From: Janthinobacterium sp. B9-8
Lineage (GTDB): Bacteria; Pseudomonadota; Gammaproteobacteria; Burkholderiales; Chitinibacteraceae
Length of the DNA: 64,000 nt
Reading direction: 5' to 3'
Assembly (NCBI RefSeq): GCF_000969645.2
Contig: NZ_CP014222.1
Location: 1,335,813 to 1,399,812, forward strand
A program made the position numbers and the translations under genes. The notes under the pieces are model-generated. The model had not been told where the DNA came from, made no database searches, and saw only the letters and a list, made by a program, of their open reading frames with translations. Positions 18,251-27,985 of the stretch are shown piece after piece. The number at the start of each line of letters is the position of its first letter. Within the stretch, counting starts at the first letter, position 1.

Positions 18251-19246
18251 ATGGCAATTGTAGTTACCGGAGCTGCCGGTTTTATCGGCTCAAATATTAT
18301 TAAGGGCCTGAATGCGCGCGGCGAAACCGACATTATTGCGGTGGATGATTTAGCCTTACCAGATCAATTTAAAAATCTGGTTGATTGCCAGATTAGTCAT
18401 TACGCGGATAAAGAAGATTTTATTGCCGATTTAAGCGAAGGCCATTATGACGGTGAAATTACCGCCATTTTCCACGAAGGCGCTTGTTCGGATACGATGG
18501 AACATAACGGCAAGTATATGATGGATAACAACTATCAATATACTTTGGCCCTATTTGATTGGTGCCAAGCCGAAGAAGTACAGTTTTTATATGCATCCAG
18601 CGCGGCAACTTATGGCAATGGTGACAATGGCTTTATTGAAAGCCCAGATTGCGAAGCGCCGTTAAATGTATATGGCTATTCCAAGCTTTTATTCGATCAA
18701 GTGCTGCGCCAGCGTATGAATGAGATTACTGCGCAAGTTGTGGGCTTTCGCTACTTCAATGTCTATGGCCCACGCGAGCAGCATAAAGGCCGTATGGCTT
18801 CGGTGGCTTTCCATCATTTCAATCAATATCGTGAACATGGCAAAGTAAAATTATTTGGCGAATATGGTGGCTACGGCAATGGCGGCCATACCCGTGATTT
18901 TATTTCGGTAGAAGACGTCGTTAAAGCCAATCTATGGTTCTTAGATAATCCCGATGTATGCGGGATTTATAATCTGGGCACAGGAAAATCACAGCCATTT
19001 AATGATGTGGCACTGGCGGTGGTCAATACCTGCCGTGAGCATGAAGGCAAGTTGGCGCTGACTCTGGAAGAAATGATTGCACAAGGCGTGCTGGAATATA
19101 TTGATTTTCCAGATTCACTTAAAGGCAAGTACCAAAGCTTTACCGAGGCCGATACCACCTTGCTACGGGAGTCTGGTTACGACGAAGACTTCTTAACGGT
19201 AGAAGAAGGCGTGCGCCGTTATGTTGAAGTATTGCTAAGCAAGTAG
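18251..19246 (+). CDS. hldD: ADP-L-glycero-D-manno-heptose 6-epimerase
   Basis: Last step in making the ADP-heptose used for the LPS inner core. An extended short-chain dehydrogenase with NADP site [12 protein letters not shown] at the N-terminus, an ASSAATYG segment, the catalytic YxxxK as YGYSK, and the family-specific [13 protein letters not shown]. Length 331 residues is normal. AAAAGGAAAAC precedes the ATG. rfaE1, which acts earlier in the same pathway, is also in this window at 32368. A strong terminator follows. Confidence 0.96.
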   Translation: MAIVVTGAAGFIGSNIIKGLNARGETDIIAVDDLALPDQFKNLVDCQISHYADKEDFIADLSEGHYDGEITAIFHEGACSDTMEHNGKYMMDNNYQYTLALFDWCQAEEVQFLYASSAATYGNGDNGFIESPDCEAPLNVYGYSKLLFDQVLRQRMNEITAQVVGFRYFNVYGPREQHKGRMASVAFHHFNQYREHGKVKLFGEYGGYGNGGHTRDFISVEDVVKANLWFLDNPDVCGIYNLGTGKSQPFNDVALAVVNTCREHEGKLALTLEEMIAQGVLEYIDFPDSLKGKYQSFTEADTTLLRESGYDEDFLTVEEGVRRYVEVLLSK

Positions 19247-19248
19247 GC

Positions 19249-19277
19249 AAAAAGCCGGGCAGGAGCCCGGCTTTTTT
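19249..19277 (+). terminator. Rho-independent terminator of hldD
   Basis: GCCGGGC and GCCCGGC flank an AGGA tetraloop, with A residues before and six T residues after. It directly follows the hldD stop. Confidence 0.92.
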
Positions 19278-19421
19278 GGCGCATCCCTTTGTTTATAGCA
19301 CTTCAGCAGGCATTTTTTGCAGTTCACGCCAAGTTTTTAGCAGCTTATCGCTTACACCTATCTACTCGCAATTTGACCCATTACAGTGAGCTTATCGACA
19401 GCACTAAATGGAGTCACCATC

Positions 19422-19583
19422 ATGAAAACCACCGCTCACTTACTGGTTCTTTTCTTTGTTGCTTTTGTGCATATTGCGCTTTATCTGATTATTGTGAATG
19501 CACACGAAGAAAGCATAAGAGATTCGCAGGTTTCTACGCTTTCGGCTCCAGTGGCCGTGCAGCAAGCCGCTGACTTAACTTGA
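19422..19583 (+). CDS. Small single-pass membrane protein, unknown
   Basis: A 53-residue frame starting at ATG 19422 with GGAG 7 bases upstream. It has one strongly hydrophobic segment (LLVLFFVAFVHIALYLIIV, about residues 7-25), then a charged and Ala/Val/Gln-rich tail. Longer in-frame starts upstream have no ribosome site. It stands alone between the hldD terminator and a gene on the other strand. No family recognised. The following 280 bp up to 19864 hold no gene or clear signal that I can see. Confidence 0.5.
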   Translation: MKTTAHLLVLFFVAFVHIALYLIIVNAHEESIRDSQVSTLSAPVAVQQAADLT

Positions 19584-19864
19584 TGCGGCACTATATTTGC
19601 AAGAATGAAACAATGTCAGCGTGTGCTTTTTTGCGAAATACTAGGATCTTGGTCGCTGTCGCTGGATATGCCACTATCAATAAAAAGCATGCGTTGTGGG
19701 GAGGCTTGCCATTAGGTGCTGGTTAAATCAAGCTAGCCCGGTGAGTTGATATTAAGGGTGTGAGCGTGCGTAATAGGATGCTAAAGGAAAAGATAAGGTT
19801 ATCGCGCGTAAATCAGACCCATCCATTTTTCTACTTATTCAGTTGTTTAAATGAAAGTGGTTTT

Positions 19865-20605
19865 TTATTTTATTTGCATATTAATTACATCGCTATAGCT
19901 ATATGGTAGATATTTTCTATAAATATTATCGATGGTTTTGTCTTTAATCATTTCTCCAATTGTTTTATCGAATCGTTTCATGGTTTCGCTTTTTTTCTTA
20001 TTAAACACTAGGTGGAGCTTGGTCGAGCCAATAAGAGGGCGCAGCATTTTTATTTCTACACCTACTTTGTCTGCTAATAAGGGGGCGGAGAAAATATCAA
20101 GCAGCACATAATCGTAACGCTGCCCTTTTAGTTTTCTGAGCATGGTTTCATCATCCTGTGCCAAATCAACTTGCCAGCCTTTAAAGTTTTTAATTTGCTC
20201 CGTGTAGTCATACCCTCGTACCATGCCTACTTTTTTGCCCTTCATTTCTTCCCATGAAAACACCTCCTGAGTCATGTTCTTTCTAACGAAAATAGCCAGT
20301 TGGTACATGCTGGTAAGAAAGTGGCCGCTGATAAAGGGATTAAGTGCGGCATTGTCGATGACCGCATCGTAGCTGCCTGTTTTTACATTGTTAATGCAGC
20401 GCGGCCAGGGCAATTCATCCGCAGTAAAGTCAATTTTGAGTCGCTTGAAGGCTTCTTGATAAATTTCAATTGAAATGCCCTTGTTGAGCTGGCCTTGCTG
20501 GCTATAGGTAAACGGGGGCCAGTAGACGCCGCAAATTTTTAATTTTTCGGCAAAAGAAGGTGAAGAAAAAAGAAGTGATAATAAAATAAGGCCATCTTTT
20601 GTCAT
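19865..20605 (-). CDS. Periplasmic solute-binding protein (amino-acid type, SBP_bac_3)
   Basis: 246 residues with a signal peptide (LILLSLLFSSPSFA, cleavage about residue 19). The mature part starts EKLKICGVYWPPFTY, the usual opening strand of family 3 binding proteins, and continues with GISIEIYQEAFKRL and MKGKKVGMVRGYDY. No permease or ATPase gene is adjacent, so it may be an orphan binding protein, as is common for polar amino-acid-like receptors in this group. The frame extends upstream to 20740, but the signal peptide fixes the start at 20605. Ligand unknown. Confidence 0.82.
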   Translation of the reverse strand: MTKDGLILLSLLFSSPSFAEKLKICGVYWPPFTYSQQGQLNKGISIEIYQEAFKRLKIDFTADELPWPRCINNVKTGSYDAVIDNAALNPFISGHFLTSMYQLAIFVRKNMTQEVFSWEEMKGKKVGMVRGYDYTEQIKNFKGWQVDLAQDDETMLRKLKGQRYDYVLLDIFSAPLLADKVGVEIKMLRPLIGSTKLHLVFNKKKSETMKRFDKTIGEMIKDKTIDNIYRKYLPYSYSDVINMQIK

Positions 20606-20840
20606 TGCATTTCGCCTACTTGATCCTGACTGATGCACTGGTTCGTGGGTGACGCACTTTGACTGTAAGCGATAAAAACAGGGGAGTCGCCTGATTGTTT
20701 GTTCTGCACGTATGGGCGGTGCTGCGATTGGTATAAGCATGGCTTTGTTACATCAATAATCTACTTTTTGCTGTTGCGAAGGTGGGGGAATTCAAGGAAG
20801 CCGCGTAGAATGCCCGCACCTGCCGCTCATCTTTTTTCTT

Positions 20841-22682
20841 ATGCCCGAATCTACATCCCCTGACGATATGCAATTACAGCCACTGCTTGAGCAAGTAAAA
20901 AACTTGCCGAGCCAGCCGGGGGTGTACCGTTTTATCGGTGCAGATGGCAAGGTGCTCTATGTGGGCAAGGCCATTAGCCTTAAAAAACGCGTCGGCTCTT
21001 ATTTTCAGAAAAATGACCATAGCCCGCGTATTCGTTTAATGTTGGCGCAGGTAGTGGGTCTCGAAACAACCGTTGTTCGCTCTGAGGGCGAAGCGCTGGT
21101 TTTAGAAAACAATCTGATTAAAGCATTAAGCCCGCGCTATAACATTTTGTTTCGCGATGATAAAAGCTATCCCTATGTAGTGATTACCGGGCATGCCTCG
21201 CCCAGATTGGCTTATTACCGTGGTGCATTAGATAAGCGCCATCAATACTTCGGCCCTTTTCCAAATGGCTATGTGGTCAAAGAAAGTATTCAACTGCTGC
21301 AAAAAGTTTTTAAGCTACGCACCTGCGAAGACACCGTATTTGCCAATCGCTCCCGCCCCTGCCTATTGCACCAAATCAAACGCTGCTCGGCCCCCTGTGT
21401 GGATTTAATTACTGCTGACGACTATCTCGCTGATGTAAATAACGCGGTGCGCTTTTTAAATGGCAAGGCCAGCGAAGTATTGGGCGAATTAGAAGCGCGC
21501 ATGCAGGCAGCATCTGAAGCTTGGCTATTCGAAGAGGCCGCCGCTATCCGAGATCAGATCAGTGCGCTATCGCGGATTCAGGATAAGCAATTTGTCTCTA
21601 GCAATAGTAGCGAAGTGGATGCCGACATTGTGGTTTGCGTGATTAGCAGCGGTATGATTTGTGTGAATCTGGCCATGGTGCGTGGTGGTCGACATGTGGG
21701 GGATAAAAATCTATTTCCATCTCATGCCGATGGTTACGATGCGCCTGCCGCACTGGAGGCATTTTTAGCTCAGCATTATTTAGACCGCAATGCACCATCG
21801 GTGATTTTTTGCCAGCCAGAGCCTGAAAATGCAGCCGTGCTGGCCGATTTGCTAAGCCAGCAAGCCGAACATAAAGTGGTGCTCAATAGCAATCCCAATG
21901 GCGAACGACGGGTTTGGCTAGATATGGCAATTAAAAATGCCGAGTTGGCGATTTTGCAACGCAGCAGCCAAACTGCCACGCAACACGCGCGCCTAGGGTC
22001 TTTGATTGAGGCGATGAATTGGCCTGATACAGTGGCGCGGATCGAGTGTTTTGATATTTCGCACACCATGGGCGAGGCCACCGTTGCTTCTTGTGTGGTG
22101 TACGATCGTTTTGATATGCAGCCCAAAGAATACCGTCGCTACAATATTGAAGGCATTACGCCGGGTGATGATTATGCCGCGATGCGGCAAGCCTTGATTC
22201 GGCGCTACGGAAAAATTGCTGCGGGCGAGGGTATCGTGCCCGATGTGGTGTTGATTGATGGTGGCAAAGGCCAACTCTCGATGGCGACCGAAGCCATGGC
22301 CGAAGTCGGAATGAGTAGCCCTATTTTGCTAGGCGTGGCCAAGGGTGAAACACGCAAAGCAGGTTTGGAACAGTTGATTTTAAATGATAGGCCTGCGCCC
22401 ATTTTGCTCAAGCGCGACCACCCCGCATTGCATCTCATCCAGCAAATTCGCGATGAAGCACACCGCTTTGCCATTACTGGCCACCGTGCACGGCGAGCAA
22501 AGGCGAGAGTGACTTCTTCATTAGAAGACGTGGAAGGAATCGGGCCTAAGCGTCGTCAAAAGTTGCTGGCGAGTTTTGGTGGTTTGCAGGGTGTAAAGGC
22601 GGCGACATTAGATGAGTTAAAACAAGTTGAGGGGATTAATTCTGCATTGGCAGAGAAAATCTACGCGGTTTTACATGCTTGA
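20841..22682 (+). CDS. uvrC: UvrABC excinuclease subunit C
   Basis: Makes both incisions in nucleotide excision repair. In order: GIY-YIG nuclease domain (about 15-95; PGVYRFIGADGKVLYVGKA), a Cys-containing linker (RPCLLHQIKRCSAPC), a UVR motif that contacts UvrB (about 200-235), the RNase H-like endonuclease domain (about 250-540, with ECFDISHTMGEATVAS and VLIDGGKGQL), and C-terminal helix-hairpin-helix repeats (LEDVEGIGPKRRQKLL). Length 613 residues is normal. Confidence 0.97.
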   Translation: MPESTSPDDMQLQPLLEQVKNLPSQPGVYRFIGADGKVLYVGKAISLKKRVGSYFQKNDHSPRIRLMLAQVVGLETTVVRSEGEALVLENNLIKALSPRYNILFRDDKSYPYVVITGHASPRLAYYRGALDKRHQYFGPFPNGYVVKESIQLLQKVFKLRTCEDTVFANRSRPCLLHQIKRCSAPCVDLITADDYLADVNNAVRFLNGKASEVLGELEARMQAASEAWLFEEAAAIRDQISALSRIQDKQFVSSNSSEVDADIVVCVISSGMICVNLAMVRGGRHVGDKNLFPSHADGYDAPAALEAFLAQHYLDRNAPSVIFCQPEPENAAVLADLLSQQAEHKVVLNSNPNGERRVWLDMAIKNAELAILQRSSQTATQHARLGSLIEAMNWPDTVARIECFDISHTMGEATVASCVVYDRFDMQPKEYRRYNIEGITPGDDYAAMRQALIRRYGKIAAGEGIVPDVVLIDGGKGQLSMATEAMAEVGMSSPILLGVAKGETRKAGLEQLILNDRPAPILLKRDHPALHLIQQIRDEAHRFAITGHRARRAKARVTSSLEDVEGIGPKRRQKLLASFGGLQGVKAATLDELKQVEGINSALAEKIYAVLHA

Positions 22683-22834
22683 TTTCAAAGTGGCTGGTTT
22701 TTTGTGGTTTTTAAATCCCTGTTGCAGATTCTTTACGAATGCGCGCAATAAAATACCCTTGACAGCTAATATGCCGGTGCATGCTGGTAGAATGCGGTTT
22801 TCTTGCAATATTTGCCATTGGGTTCCGTATTCGC

Positions 22835-23404
22835 ATGCCTTTTAATTTGCCGATTTTTCTGACTTGGTTGCGCGTGGCGCTGATCCCTATTTTTGTGGGC
22901 GTTTTTTACCTGCCAGCTACCGTAATGCCGGTGACGATGCAAAATATGGTAGGGGGCTCTTTATTTTTTCTAGCGGCCATTACCGATTGGTTTGATGGCT
23001 ATTTAGCACGCCGCTGGAATCAAACATCCAGCTTTGGTGCATTTTTAGACCCTGTTGCCGATAAATTGATGGTAGCCGCAGCGCTCATTCTATTGGTTGA
23101 GCTGGCTCGCGCGCCAGCATGGCTGGCGGTGATTATTATTGGTCGGGAAATCACCATTTCAGCACTGCGCGAATGGATGGCTCAGCTGGGTAAATCCAAA
23201 AATACGGCGGTTGCTTATATCGGTAAATTAAAAACCGGTGCGCAGATGGTTGCTATTTTATTATTGCTTTGGTCTGGTCCCTTGTTGCCCGGAATTTCCA
23301 CTCAGTTTGTGGGGGAGCTGGCACTTTATGTGGCGGGTATATTGACGATAGTTTCAATGTTTTATTATCTGGAACTGGCCGCGAAGCAATTTAAAGAAGA
23401 ATAA
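22835..23404 (+). CDS. pgsA: CDP-diacylglycerol--glycerol-3-phosphate 3-phosphatidyltransferase
   Basis: Inner-membrane enzyme making phosphatidylglycerol phosphate. The CDP-alcohol phosphotransferase motif (DGxxAR, 8 residues, GxxxDxxxD) appears as DGYLARRWNQ through GAFLDPVADK, at about residues 53-75. Several membrane helices follow. ATG 22835 gives the typical N-terminus MPFNLPIFLTWLR and 189 residues; the frame upstream to 22781 adds residues with no homology expectation. In many proteobacteria pgsA lies just after uvrC, as here. Confidence 0.95.
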   Translation: MPFNLPIFLTWLRVALIPIFVGVFYLPATVMPVTMQNMVGGSLFFLAAITDWFDGYLARRWNQTSSFGAFLDPVADKLMVAAALILLVELARAPAWLAVIIIGREITISALREWMAQLGKSKNTAVAYIGKLKTGAQMVAILLLLWSGPLLPGISTQFVGELALYVAGILTIVSMFYYLELAAKQFKEE

Positions 23405-23424
23405 GTGACTGCAGTCTTTCGATA

Positions 23425-23452
23425 AAAACCTGCAGCAATCTGCAGGTTTTTT
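23425..23452 (+). terminator. Rho-independent terminator after pgsA
   Basis: AAAACCTGCA (23425-23434) pairs with TGCAGGTTTT (23441-23450), continuing into more T residues. It separates uvrC-pgsA from the DAHP synthase gene. Confidence 0.88.
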
Positions 23453-23477
23453 ATGGGCCGCATTAAAAGGCGATCGT

Positions 23478-24488
23478 ATGATTATTGTGATGAAGTACGG
23501 CGCAAGTGAAGCGCAGATCGACGCGGTAGTGCATAAGATTCATCAATCTGGTTTAAAAGAACATCTTTCGCGCGGCGCAGAGCTGACAATCATTGGCGTG
23601 ATTGGTGATGAGGAAAGGCTGGAGCCTTCCCGTTTTGCGATTTTACCTGGGGTCGATCGAGTCAATCGCGTTGCCAAGCAATACAAAATTGTTTCTCGCA
23701 GCACGCACCCTCATGGCACCACGATTAAAGTGCGCGGCATTGAAATTGGTGGCGTACAGATTCAAATCATTGCCGGGCCTTATGCCGCCGAATCGGCGCA
23801 GCAAATGGATTTAACCGCCGACGCGCTAGCCGCAGCATCTTGCCGCATGATGCGTTGCGGCGCATTTCATGCCGAAGCTTATGCCGCGCCGCGAAAAGAG
23901 CGCGAAGCCTTGGCTTGGCTCAAAGACGCTGCCGCACGACATCAATTGCCCGTGGTCGCCGAGTTGCCCGATGTGCGTATGCTCGATGCTTTTATGGAAT
24001 ACGATATTGAAATGATTCAGATTGGCGAGCGCAATATGCAAAATCTGGATTTACTCAGGGAAGTGGGGCGAATTAATAAGCCAATCATCCTAAAGCGCGG
24101 TGTATCTGCCACGATAGGTGAATGGCTGATGGCCGCGGAATCAATTGCAGCTGGTGGCAATCATAATATTATTTTTTGCGAACATGGTATTCGTACTTTT
24201 GAAAATGCCTATCGCAATGTATTGGATATCAGCGCAATTGCTGTATTAAAACAAGAAACTCATTTGCCAGTCATGGTCGACCCAAGCGATGCCTGCGGTA
24301 AATCATGGATGGTGCCTGCTTTAACGCAAGCTGCAATTGCTGCAGGGGCCGATGGGGTATTGCTGGATGTGCACCCAAATCCTGCTGAAGCACGCTATGC
24401 GGCAGATCAAGCTTTGAGTCCGGCGGATTTAATGCAGTTAATGGCGGGGCTAAAGCCCTTGGCTGCGGCGCTAGGGCGTTCCTTATAA
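23478..24488 (+). CDS. aroF: 3-deoxy-7-phosphoheptulonate (DAHP) synthase, type I-beta with N-terminal regulatory domain
   Basis: First enzyme of the shikimate pathway: condenses PEP and erythrose 4-phosphate. Residues about 1-70 form a ferredoxin-like domain (MIIVMKYGASEAQIDAVV) of the kind that carries aromatic amino-acid feedback. The TIM barrel follows, with IIAGPYAAES, IGERNMQNLDLLREVG, KPIILKRG, EHGIRTF and VMVDPSDACGK, and the metal/PEP site near DGVLLDVHPNP. This is the KDO8PS-like class rather than the E. coli AroG class. tyrA lies two genes downstream, in the same pathway. Confidence 0.93.
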   Translation: MIIVMKYGASEAQIDAVVHKIHQSGLKEHLSRGAELTIIGVIGDEERLEPSRFAILPGVDRVNRVAKQYKIVSRSTHPHGTTIKVRGIEIGGVQIQIIAGPYAAESAQQMDLTADALAAASCRMMRCGAFHAEAYAAPRKEREALAWLKDAAARHQLPVVAELPDVRMLDAFMEYDIEMIQIGERNMQNLDLLREVGRINKPIILKRGVSATIGEWLMAAESIAAGGNHNIIFCEHGIRTFENAYRNVLDISAIAVLKQETHLPVMVDPSDACGKSWMVPALTQAAIAAGADGVLLDVHPNPAEARYAADQALSPADLMQLMAGLKPLAAALGRSL

Positions 24489-24505
24489 ACATGCAGGGGC
24501 TTGAT

Positions 24506-25159
24506 ATGAAAACATTTAGAAACACAGTGCTGATCGCATTGCTGTCTTTGTCGGTGGCCGCAGAGGCGCGTTCTTTGCTCGATGGTGATTATGTTTTAAG
24601 TGAGTGGCGGCATGCAGGGGCCTCATTTCGACCGCATGAAAAAGCGCCTACCTTAACAATTCAAGGCGATCGCCTGAGTGGTTTTGCCGGATGCAATCGC
24701 TACTCAGGCTCAATCAGCACCGTGCCTAAGTTTAAAGTGGGTCCACTTGCAACAACACGCATGGCCTGCTTGGGGGATGTTGCGCAGCGTAATGAATCTG
24801 CGGTACTGGCTGTGTTTGAAGGCGCTAAGCGCTTTAAATTAAAGCAGCCAAATCGTCTGGAATTTAGCGGTGCTAAGGGGCAGCGTTTGATTTTTATTCG
24901 CCAGTCTGATGCCATTGAGCAAGTGCTCTATATTGCGCCAGAAACAAAGACTTGCTCTGCGGGTGTGGCTCAAATGGAGTGCATGCAAACGCGTGAAGCG
25001 CCTTCTGGGCAATGGACTCTTTTTTATAGCCAAATCGAAGGCTTCGATTATGTAGCAGGCAAAAGCTACAAAATTAAAGTGCGGCGTGAAAAAGTAGCTA
25101 ATCCGCCTGCGGATGCTTCCGCATTTAAATATGTATTACTCGAAGTTTTGGGTGACTGA
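24506..25159 (+). CDS. Secreted META/DUF4377 domain protein
   Basis: 217 residues with a signal peptide ending near AAEA/RS (about 22). A META (HslJ-like) domain follows at about 28-120, with GFAGCNRYSGSI and TRMACLGDV, and then a DUF4377-like domain (about 130-217; EQVLYIAPETKTCSAG, QWTLFYSQIEGFDY). HslJ relatives are linked to stress or drug tolerance, but the molecular role is not known. Met 24506 starts the signal peptide; a Met at 24491 is alternative. The stop overlaps the tyrA ATG by one base. Confidence 0.8.
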   Translation: MKTFRNTVLIALLSLSVAAEARSLLDGDYVLSEWRHAGASFRPHEKAPTLTIQGDRLSGFAGCNRYSGSISTVPKFKVGPLATTRMACLGDVAQRNESAVLAVFEGAKRFKLKQPNRLEFSGAKGQRLIFIRQSDAIEQVLYIAPETKTCSAGVAQMECMQTREAPSGQWTLFYSQIEGFDYVAGKSYKIKVRREKVANPPADASAFKYVLLEVLGD

Positions 25160-26034
25160 TGCGCAAGCTTAAAAAGCTGGTTCTGCTTGGAACGGGCCTG
25201 ATTGGAGGCTCGTTTTCTTTGGCGCTAAAGCGGGCGAAGTGCGTCGAGCATGTGGTGGGGGTAGGGCGAAACCCTGACAATCTGGCGCGCGCGCTTGAGC
25301 TAAAAGTGATTGATGAAGCCAGTAATGATGCGGCTTTAGCGGTTCAAGGTGCCGATTTGGTTTTGCTTAGTGCCCCAGTTGGCCAGATGGCGGCGCTTTT
25401 GCAGCAAATTGCACCGCATCTGCCTCTGCATTGCATAGTGAGTGATGCTGGCTCTACCAAGCAGGATGTATGCGCGCTCTATCGGCAATACTTGCCGCAG
25501 CACTTAAGTCGTTGCGTGCCGGGGCACCCCATTGCGGGTTCTGAACTATCAGGCGCCGCCGCTGCACAATATGGTTTGTATGAGGGGAGGCGGGTGGTAT
25601 TGACGCCACTGACCGAAAGCGCACCGGAGTCGATCGAGTTATTAAAATCCTTGTGGCAGGCCTGCGGTGCGCAAGTGTTTGAAATGAGCGCAGCTGAGCA
25701 CGACGGTGTTTTTTCAGCGGTCAGCCACGTGCCGCATTTGCTGGCGTTTAGCTATATGAATGCCGTACTCGATCGCCACAATGCAGCGCTTTGTTTTGAT
25801 TTTGCGGCTACAGGATTTCGGGACTTTACGCGTATCGCGGCATCTCACCCTGAAATGTGGCGAGATATCACTTTGGCCAATAAAGAAGCCATTTTGCTGG
25901 ATTTAAAAGCCAATGCGGCACAATTACTGGCATTAATAGACTGCATTGAAAACCACGATGCTTTAGGCTTGAACGAGCAGATTGTTCGTGCCAGCACGGC
26001 GCGCAATCAATGGGGTCGTCGGTCTCGGTCGTAG
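25159..26034 (+). CDS. tyrA: Prephenate/arogenate dehydrogenase
   Basis: Oxidative decarboxylation of prephenate in tyrosine synthesis. The NAD(P) Rossmann motif VLLGTGLIGGSFSLALK is at the N-terminus. The catalytic-site segments VSDAGSTKQDV, HPIAGSELSGAAAA and HDGVFSAVSHVPHLLAF match the TyrA family, and the C-terminal helical dimerisation domain is complete. There is no fused chorismate mutase or ACT domain. Length 291 residues. Confidence 0.93.
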   Translation: MRKLKKLVLLGTGLIGGSFSLALKRAKCVEHVVGVGRNPDNLARALELKVIDEASNDAALAVQGADLVLLSAPVGQMAALLQQIAPHLPLHCIVSDAGSTKQDVCALYRQYLPQHLSRCVPGHPIAGSELSGAAAAQYGLYEGRRVVLTPLTESAPESIELLKSLWQACGAQVFEMSAAEHDGVFSAVSHVPHLLAFSYMNAVLDRHNAALCFDFAATGFRDFTRIAASHPEMWRDITLANKEAILLDLKANAAQLLALIDCIENHDALGLNEQIVRASTARNQWGRRSRS

Positions 26035-26083
26035 TGAGTTTTGCTTGAGTGGGCGTTTTTCGTGCGCCCTAAAGGGAGTGAAA

Positions 26084-27070
26084 ATGAATTATATCGCCAG
26101 TGAAACGCGTTATCAGGACATGCCTTATCGCCGAGTGGGTCGTAGTGGCTTGAAGTTGCCCGCTATTTCTTTGGGTTTGTGGCATAACTTTGGTGAAAAT
26201 CGCGCTTACGAAACCAGTCGCAGCATGGTTTTGTCGGCCTTTGATGCGGGGATTACTCATTTTGATTTGGCTAATAATTATGGCCCGCCACCGGGCGCGG
26301 CTGAATCTACTTTTGGCCGTGTTCTGGCAAAAGATCTCAAATCTTATCGTGATGAAATCATTGTCTCTAGTAAGGCCGGTTGGGAAATGTGGCCCGGCCC
26401 TTATGGTGAGTGGGGGAGTCGTAAATATTTAATGGCAAGCCTCGATCAAAGCTTGCAGCGCATGGGTTTGGATTATGTAGATATTTTCTACTCGCATCGC
26501 CCTGATCCAGAAACGCCGCTTGAAGAAACTATGTCGGCGCTGGATGCGATGGTGCGGCAAGGCAAAGCATTATATGTGGGGATTTCATCTTATTCTGCCG
26601 AGCAAACGAAGGAAGCAAGTCGCATCTTAAAAGCGCTGGGTACGCCCTGCTTAATTCACCAGCCTTCCTATTCGATGTTTGATCGCTGGATTGAAGATGG
26701 CTTGTGCGATGTATTAGCAGAAGAAGGGGTAGGCTCGATTGCTTTTTGCCCCTTGGCGCAGGGCTTACTGACCTCACGTTATTTAAATGGTGTTCCGGCC
26801 GATTCGCGTGCGGCGGCATCCGACAATCCTTTTTTAACAGTAGATAAAGTGGAATTGCGTATTGCTCAGGTCAAAGCTTTAAATCATATTGCACAATCAC
26901 GCGGGCAAACCTTGGCACAAATGGCTTTGGCTTGGGCGTTGCTTAAAGTGACATCGGTGATTATTGGTGCCAGCCAAGTAGCACAAATACAAGAAAATAT
27001 TTTAGCAGTGCAAAACTTGGCCTTCGATGCGGCCGAGTTGCAAGCGATTGAATTAATTTTAAAAGAGTAG
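26084..27070 (+). CDS. mgrA: Aldo-keto reductase, YghZ/MgrA type
   Basis: NADPH-dependent TIM-barrel reductase of the AKR14 (YghZ, L-glyceraldehyde 3-phosphate reductase) type, likely to detoxify aldehydes. Visible features are the N-terminal MPYRRVGRSGLKLPAISLGLW, the catalytic Asp/Tyr region FDLANNYGPPPGAAE, and the Lys in SSKAGW, then DYVDIFYSHRPDPETPLEET. ATG 26084 has AAAGGGAG upstream; the longer frame from 25982 lies in tyrA. Length 328 residues. Confidence 0.9.
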   Translation: MNYIASETRYQDMPYRRVGRSGLKLPAISLGLWHNFGENRAYETSRSMVLSAFDAGITHFDLANNYGPPPGAAESTFGRVLAKDLKSYRDEIIVSSKAGWEMWPGPYGEWGSRKYLMASLDQSLQRMGLDYVDIFYSHRPDPETPLEETMSALDAMVRQGKALYVGISSYSAEQTKEASRILKALGTPCLIHQPSYSMFDRWIEDGLCDVLAEEGVGSIAFCPLAQGLLTSRYLNGVPADSRAAASDNPFLTVDKVELRIAQVKALNHIAQSRGQTLAQMALAWALLKVTSVIIGASQVAQIQENILAVQNLAFDAAELQAIELILKE

Positions 27071-27099
27071 CGGCGGCATGAGTCGCTAAAAAGGAAAAT

Positions 27100-27768
27100 A
27101 TGTCGGGTATTGCTATTTTGGCTATAGATGGCCCCTCTGCTTCGGGTAAGGGCTCGGTGGCACAGCGCGTGGCAGAGGTACTGGGGTTTGCCTATCTGGA
27201 TTCGGGGGCTTTGTATCGTCTGACTGCTTTGGCGGCTCAGCAGGCGGGTGTGGATTGGAATGATGAGCAAGGCGTCGCGCAAGTCGCTCAATCTTTAGAC
27301 GTGCGTTTTGAAAATAAGCTGGTTTTACTGGCTGGGCAGGATGTAGGTGCTGTGATTCGCAGTGAGTCGATTGGAGTAGGGGCTTCACAAGTGGCTGCTT
27401 TTGCTGCGGTGAGGCAGGCTTTGTTGGCGCGGCAGCGTGCATTTGCCACTAAACAAGGCCTGGTTGCCGATGGTCGGGATATGGGCTCGGTGGTGTTTCC
27501 TGATGCACAGCTCAAGATTTTCCTTACCGCTACCGCAGAAGTTCGGGCTGAGCGCCGTTATCAGCAATTGATTGCCCGAGGTGAGTCGGCGGATTTAGCT
27601 GCAATTACACGTGATTTGCAATCGAGGGACGAGCGTGATGCTGCAAGGATAGAGGCCCCGTTACGTCAATGGCATGACGCTTTGTTGCTGGAAACCTCGG
27701 AATTAAACTTGGATCAGGTGGTTGAATGCGTTTTATCCTCGTGGAAAACACGTATGCAATCGCTTTAA
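27100..27768 (+). CDS. cmk: Cytidylate kinase
   Basis: Phosphorylates CMP and dCMP. The P-loop reads AIDGPSASGKGSVAQ near the N-terminus, followed by AYLDSGALYR and the GLVADGRDMGSVVFPDA nucleotide-binding segment. Length 222 residues. It precedes rpsA, the near-universal order in proteobacteria. Confidence 0.96.
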   Translation: MSGIAILAIDGPSASGKGSVAQRVAEVLGFAYLDSGALYRLTALAAQQAGVDWNDEQGVAQVAQSLDVRFENKLVLLAGQDVGAVIRSESIGVGASQVAAFAAVRQALLARQRAFATKQGLVADGRDMGSVVFPDAQLKIFLTATAEVRAERRYQQLIARGESADLAAITRDLQSRDERDAARIEAPLRQWHDALLLETSELNLDQVVECVLSSWKTRMQSL

Positions 27769-27985
27769 ATGTGGCTTTTCTTGTTATAAATCACACCTTT
27801 TGTCTCCAAGTACTTGAACTATAACAGAGAAATCTTTAGAATCGCCCCACTAAGCCGTGGCCCTAGGTCATGGCTTTTGCCCTTTTGGGTATTTGTCGTG
27901 TTAGCAGGGCGCAAAGCCGTGCAACATTTGTTTAACTAACTTATTTTTGGCATTCCGCCAAAAATGCTTGGAAATTTCCATTTAT
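27769..27985 (+). promoter_or_regulatory. rpsA 5' leader with hairpins and no Shine-Dalgarno
   Basis: The 217-bp gap before rpsA holds AAGCCGTG pairing with CATGGCTT (about 27852-27876), TTTTTGGC (27944-27951) pairing with GCCAAAAA (27957-27964), and the palindrome GGAAATTTCC (27970-27979) just before the ATG. No purine-rich ribosome site is seen. Structured, SD-less leaders are typical for rpsA and are the basis of its autoregulation in E. coli; the same is inferred here. Confidence 0.5.

Noticed and set aside
19584..19864. Possible small RNA in the gap before the solute-binding protein gene
   Set aside because: No paired promoter and terminator could be found; no stable hairpin with a T run.
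25982..26083. N-terminal extension of the aldo-keto reductase
   Set aside because: It overlaps tyrA and has no ribosome site, while ATG 26084 has AAAGGGAG.
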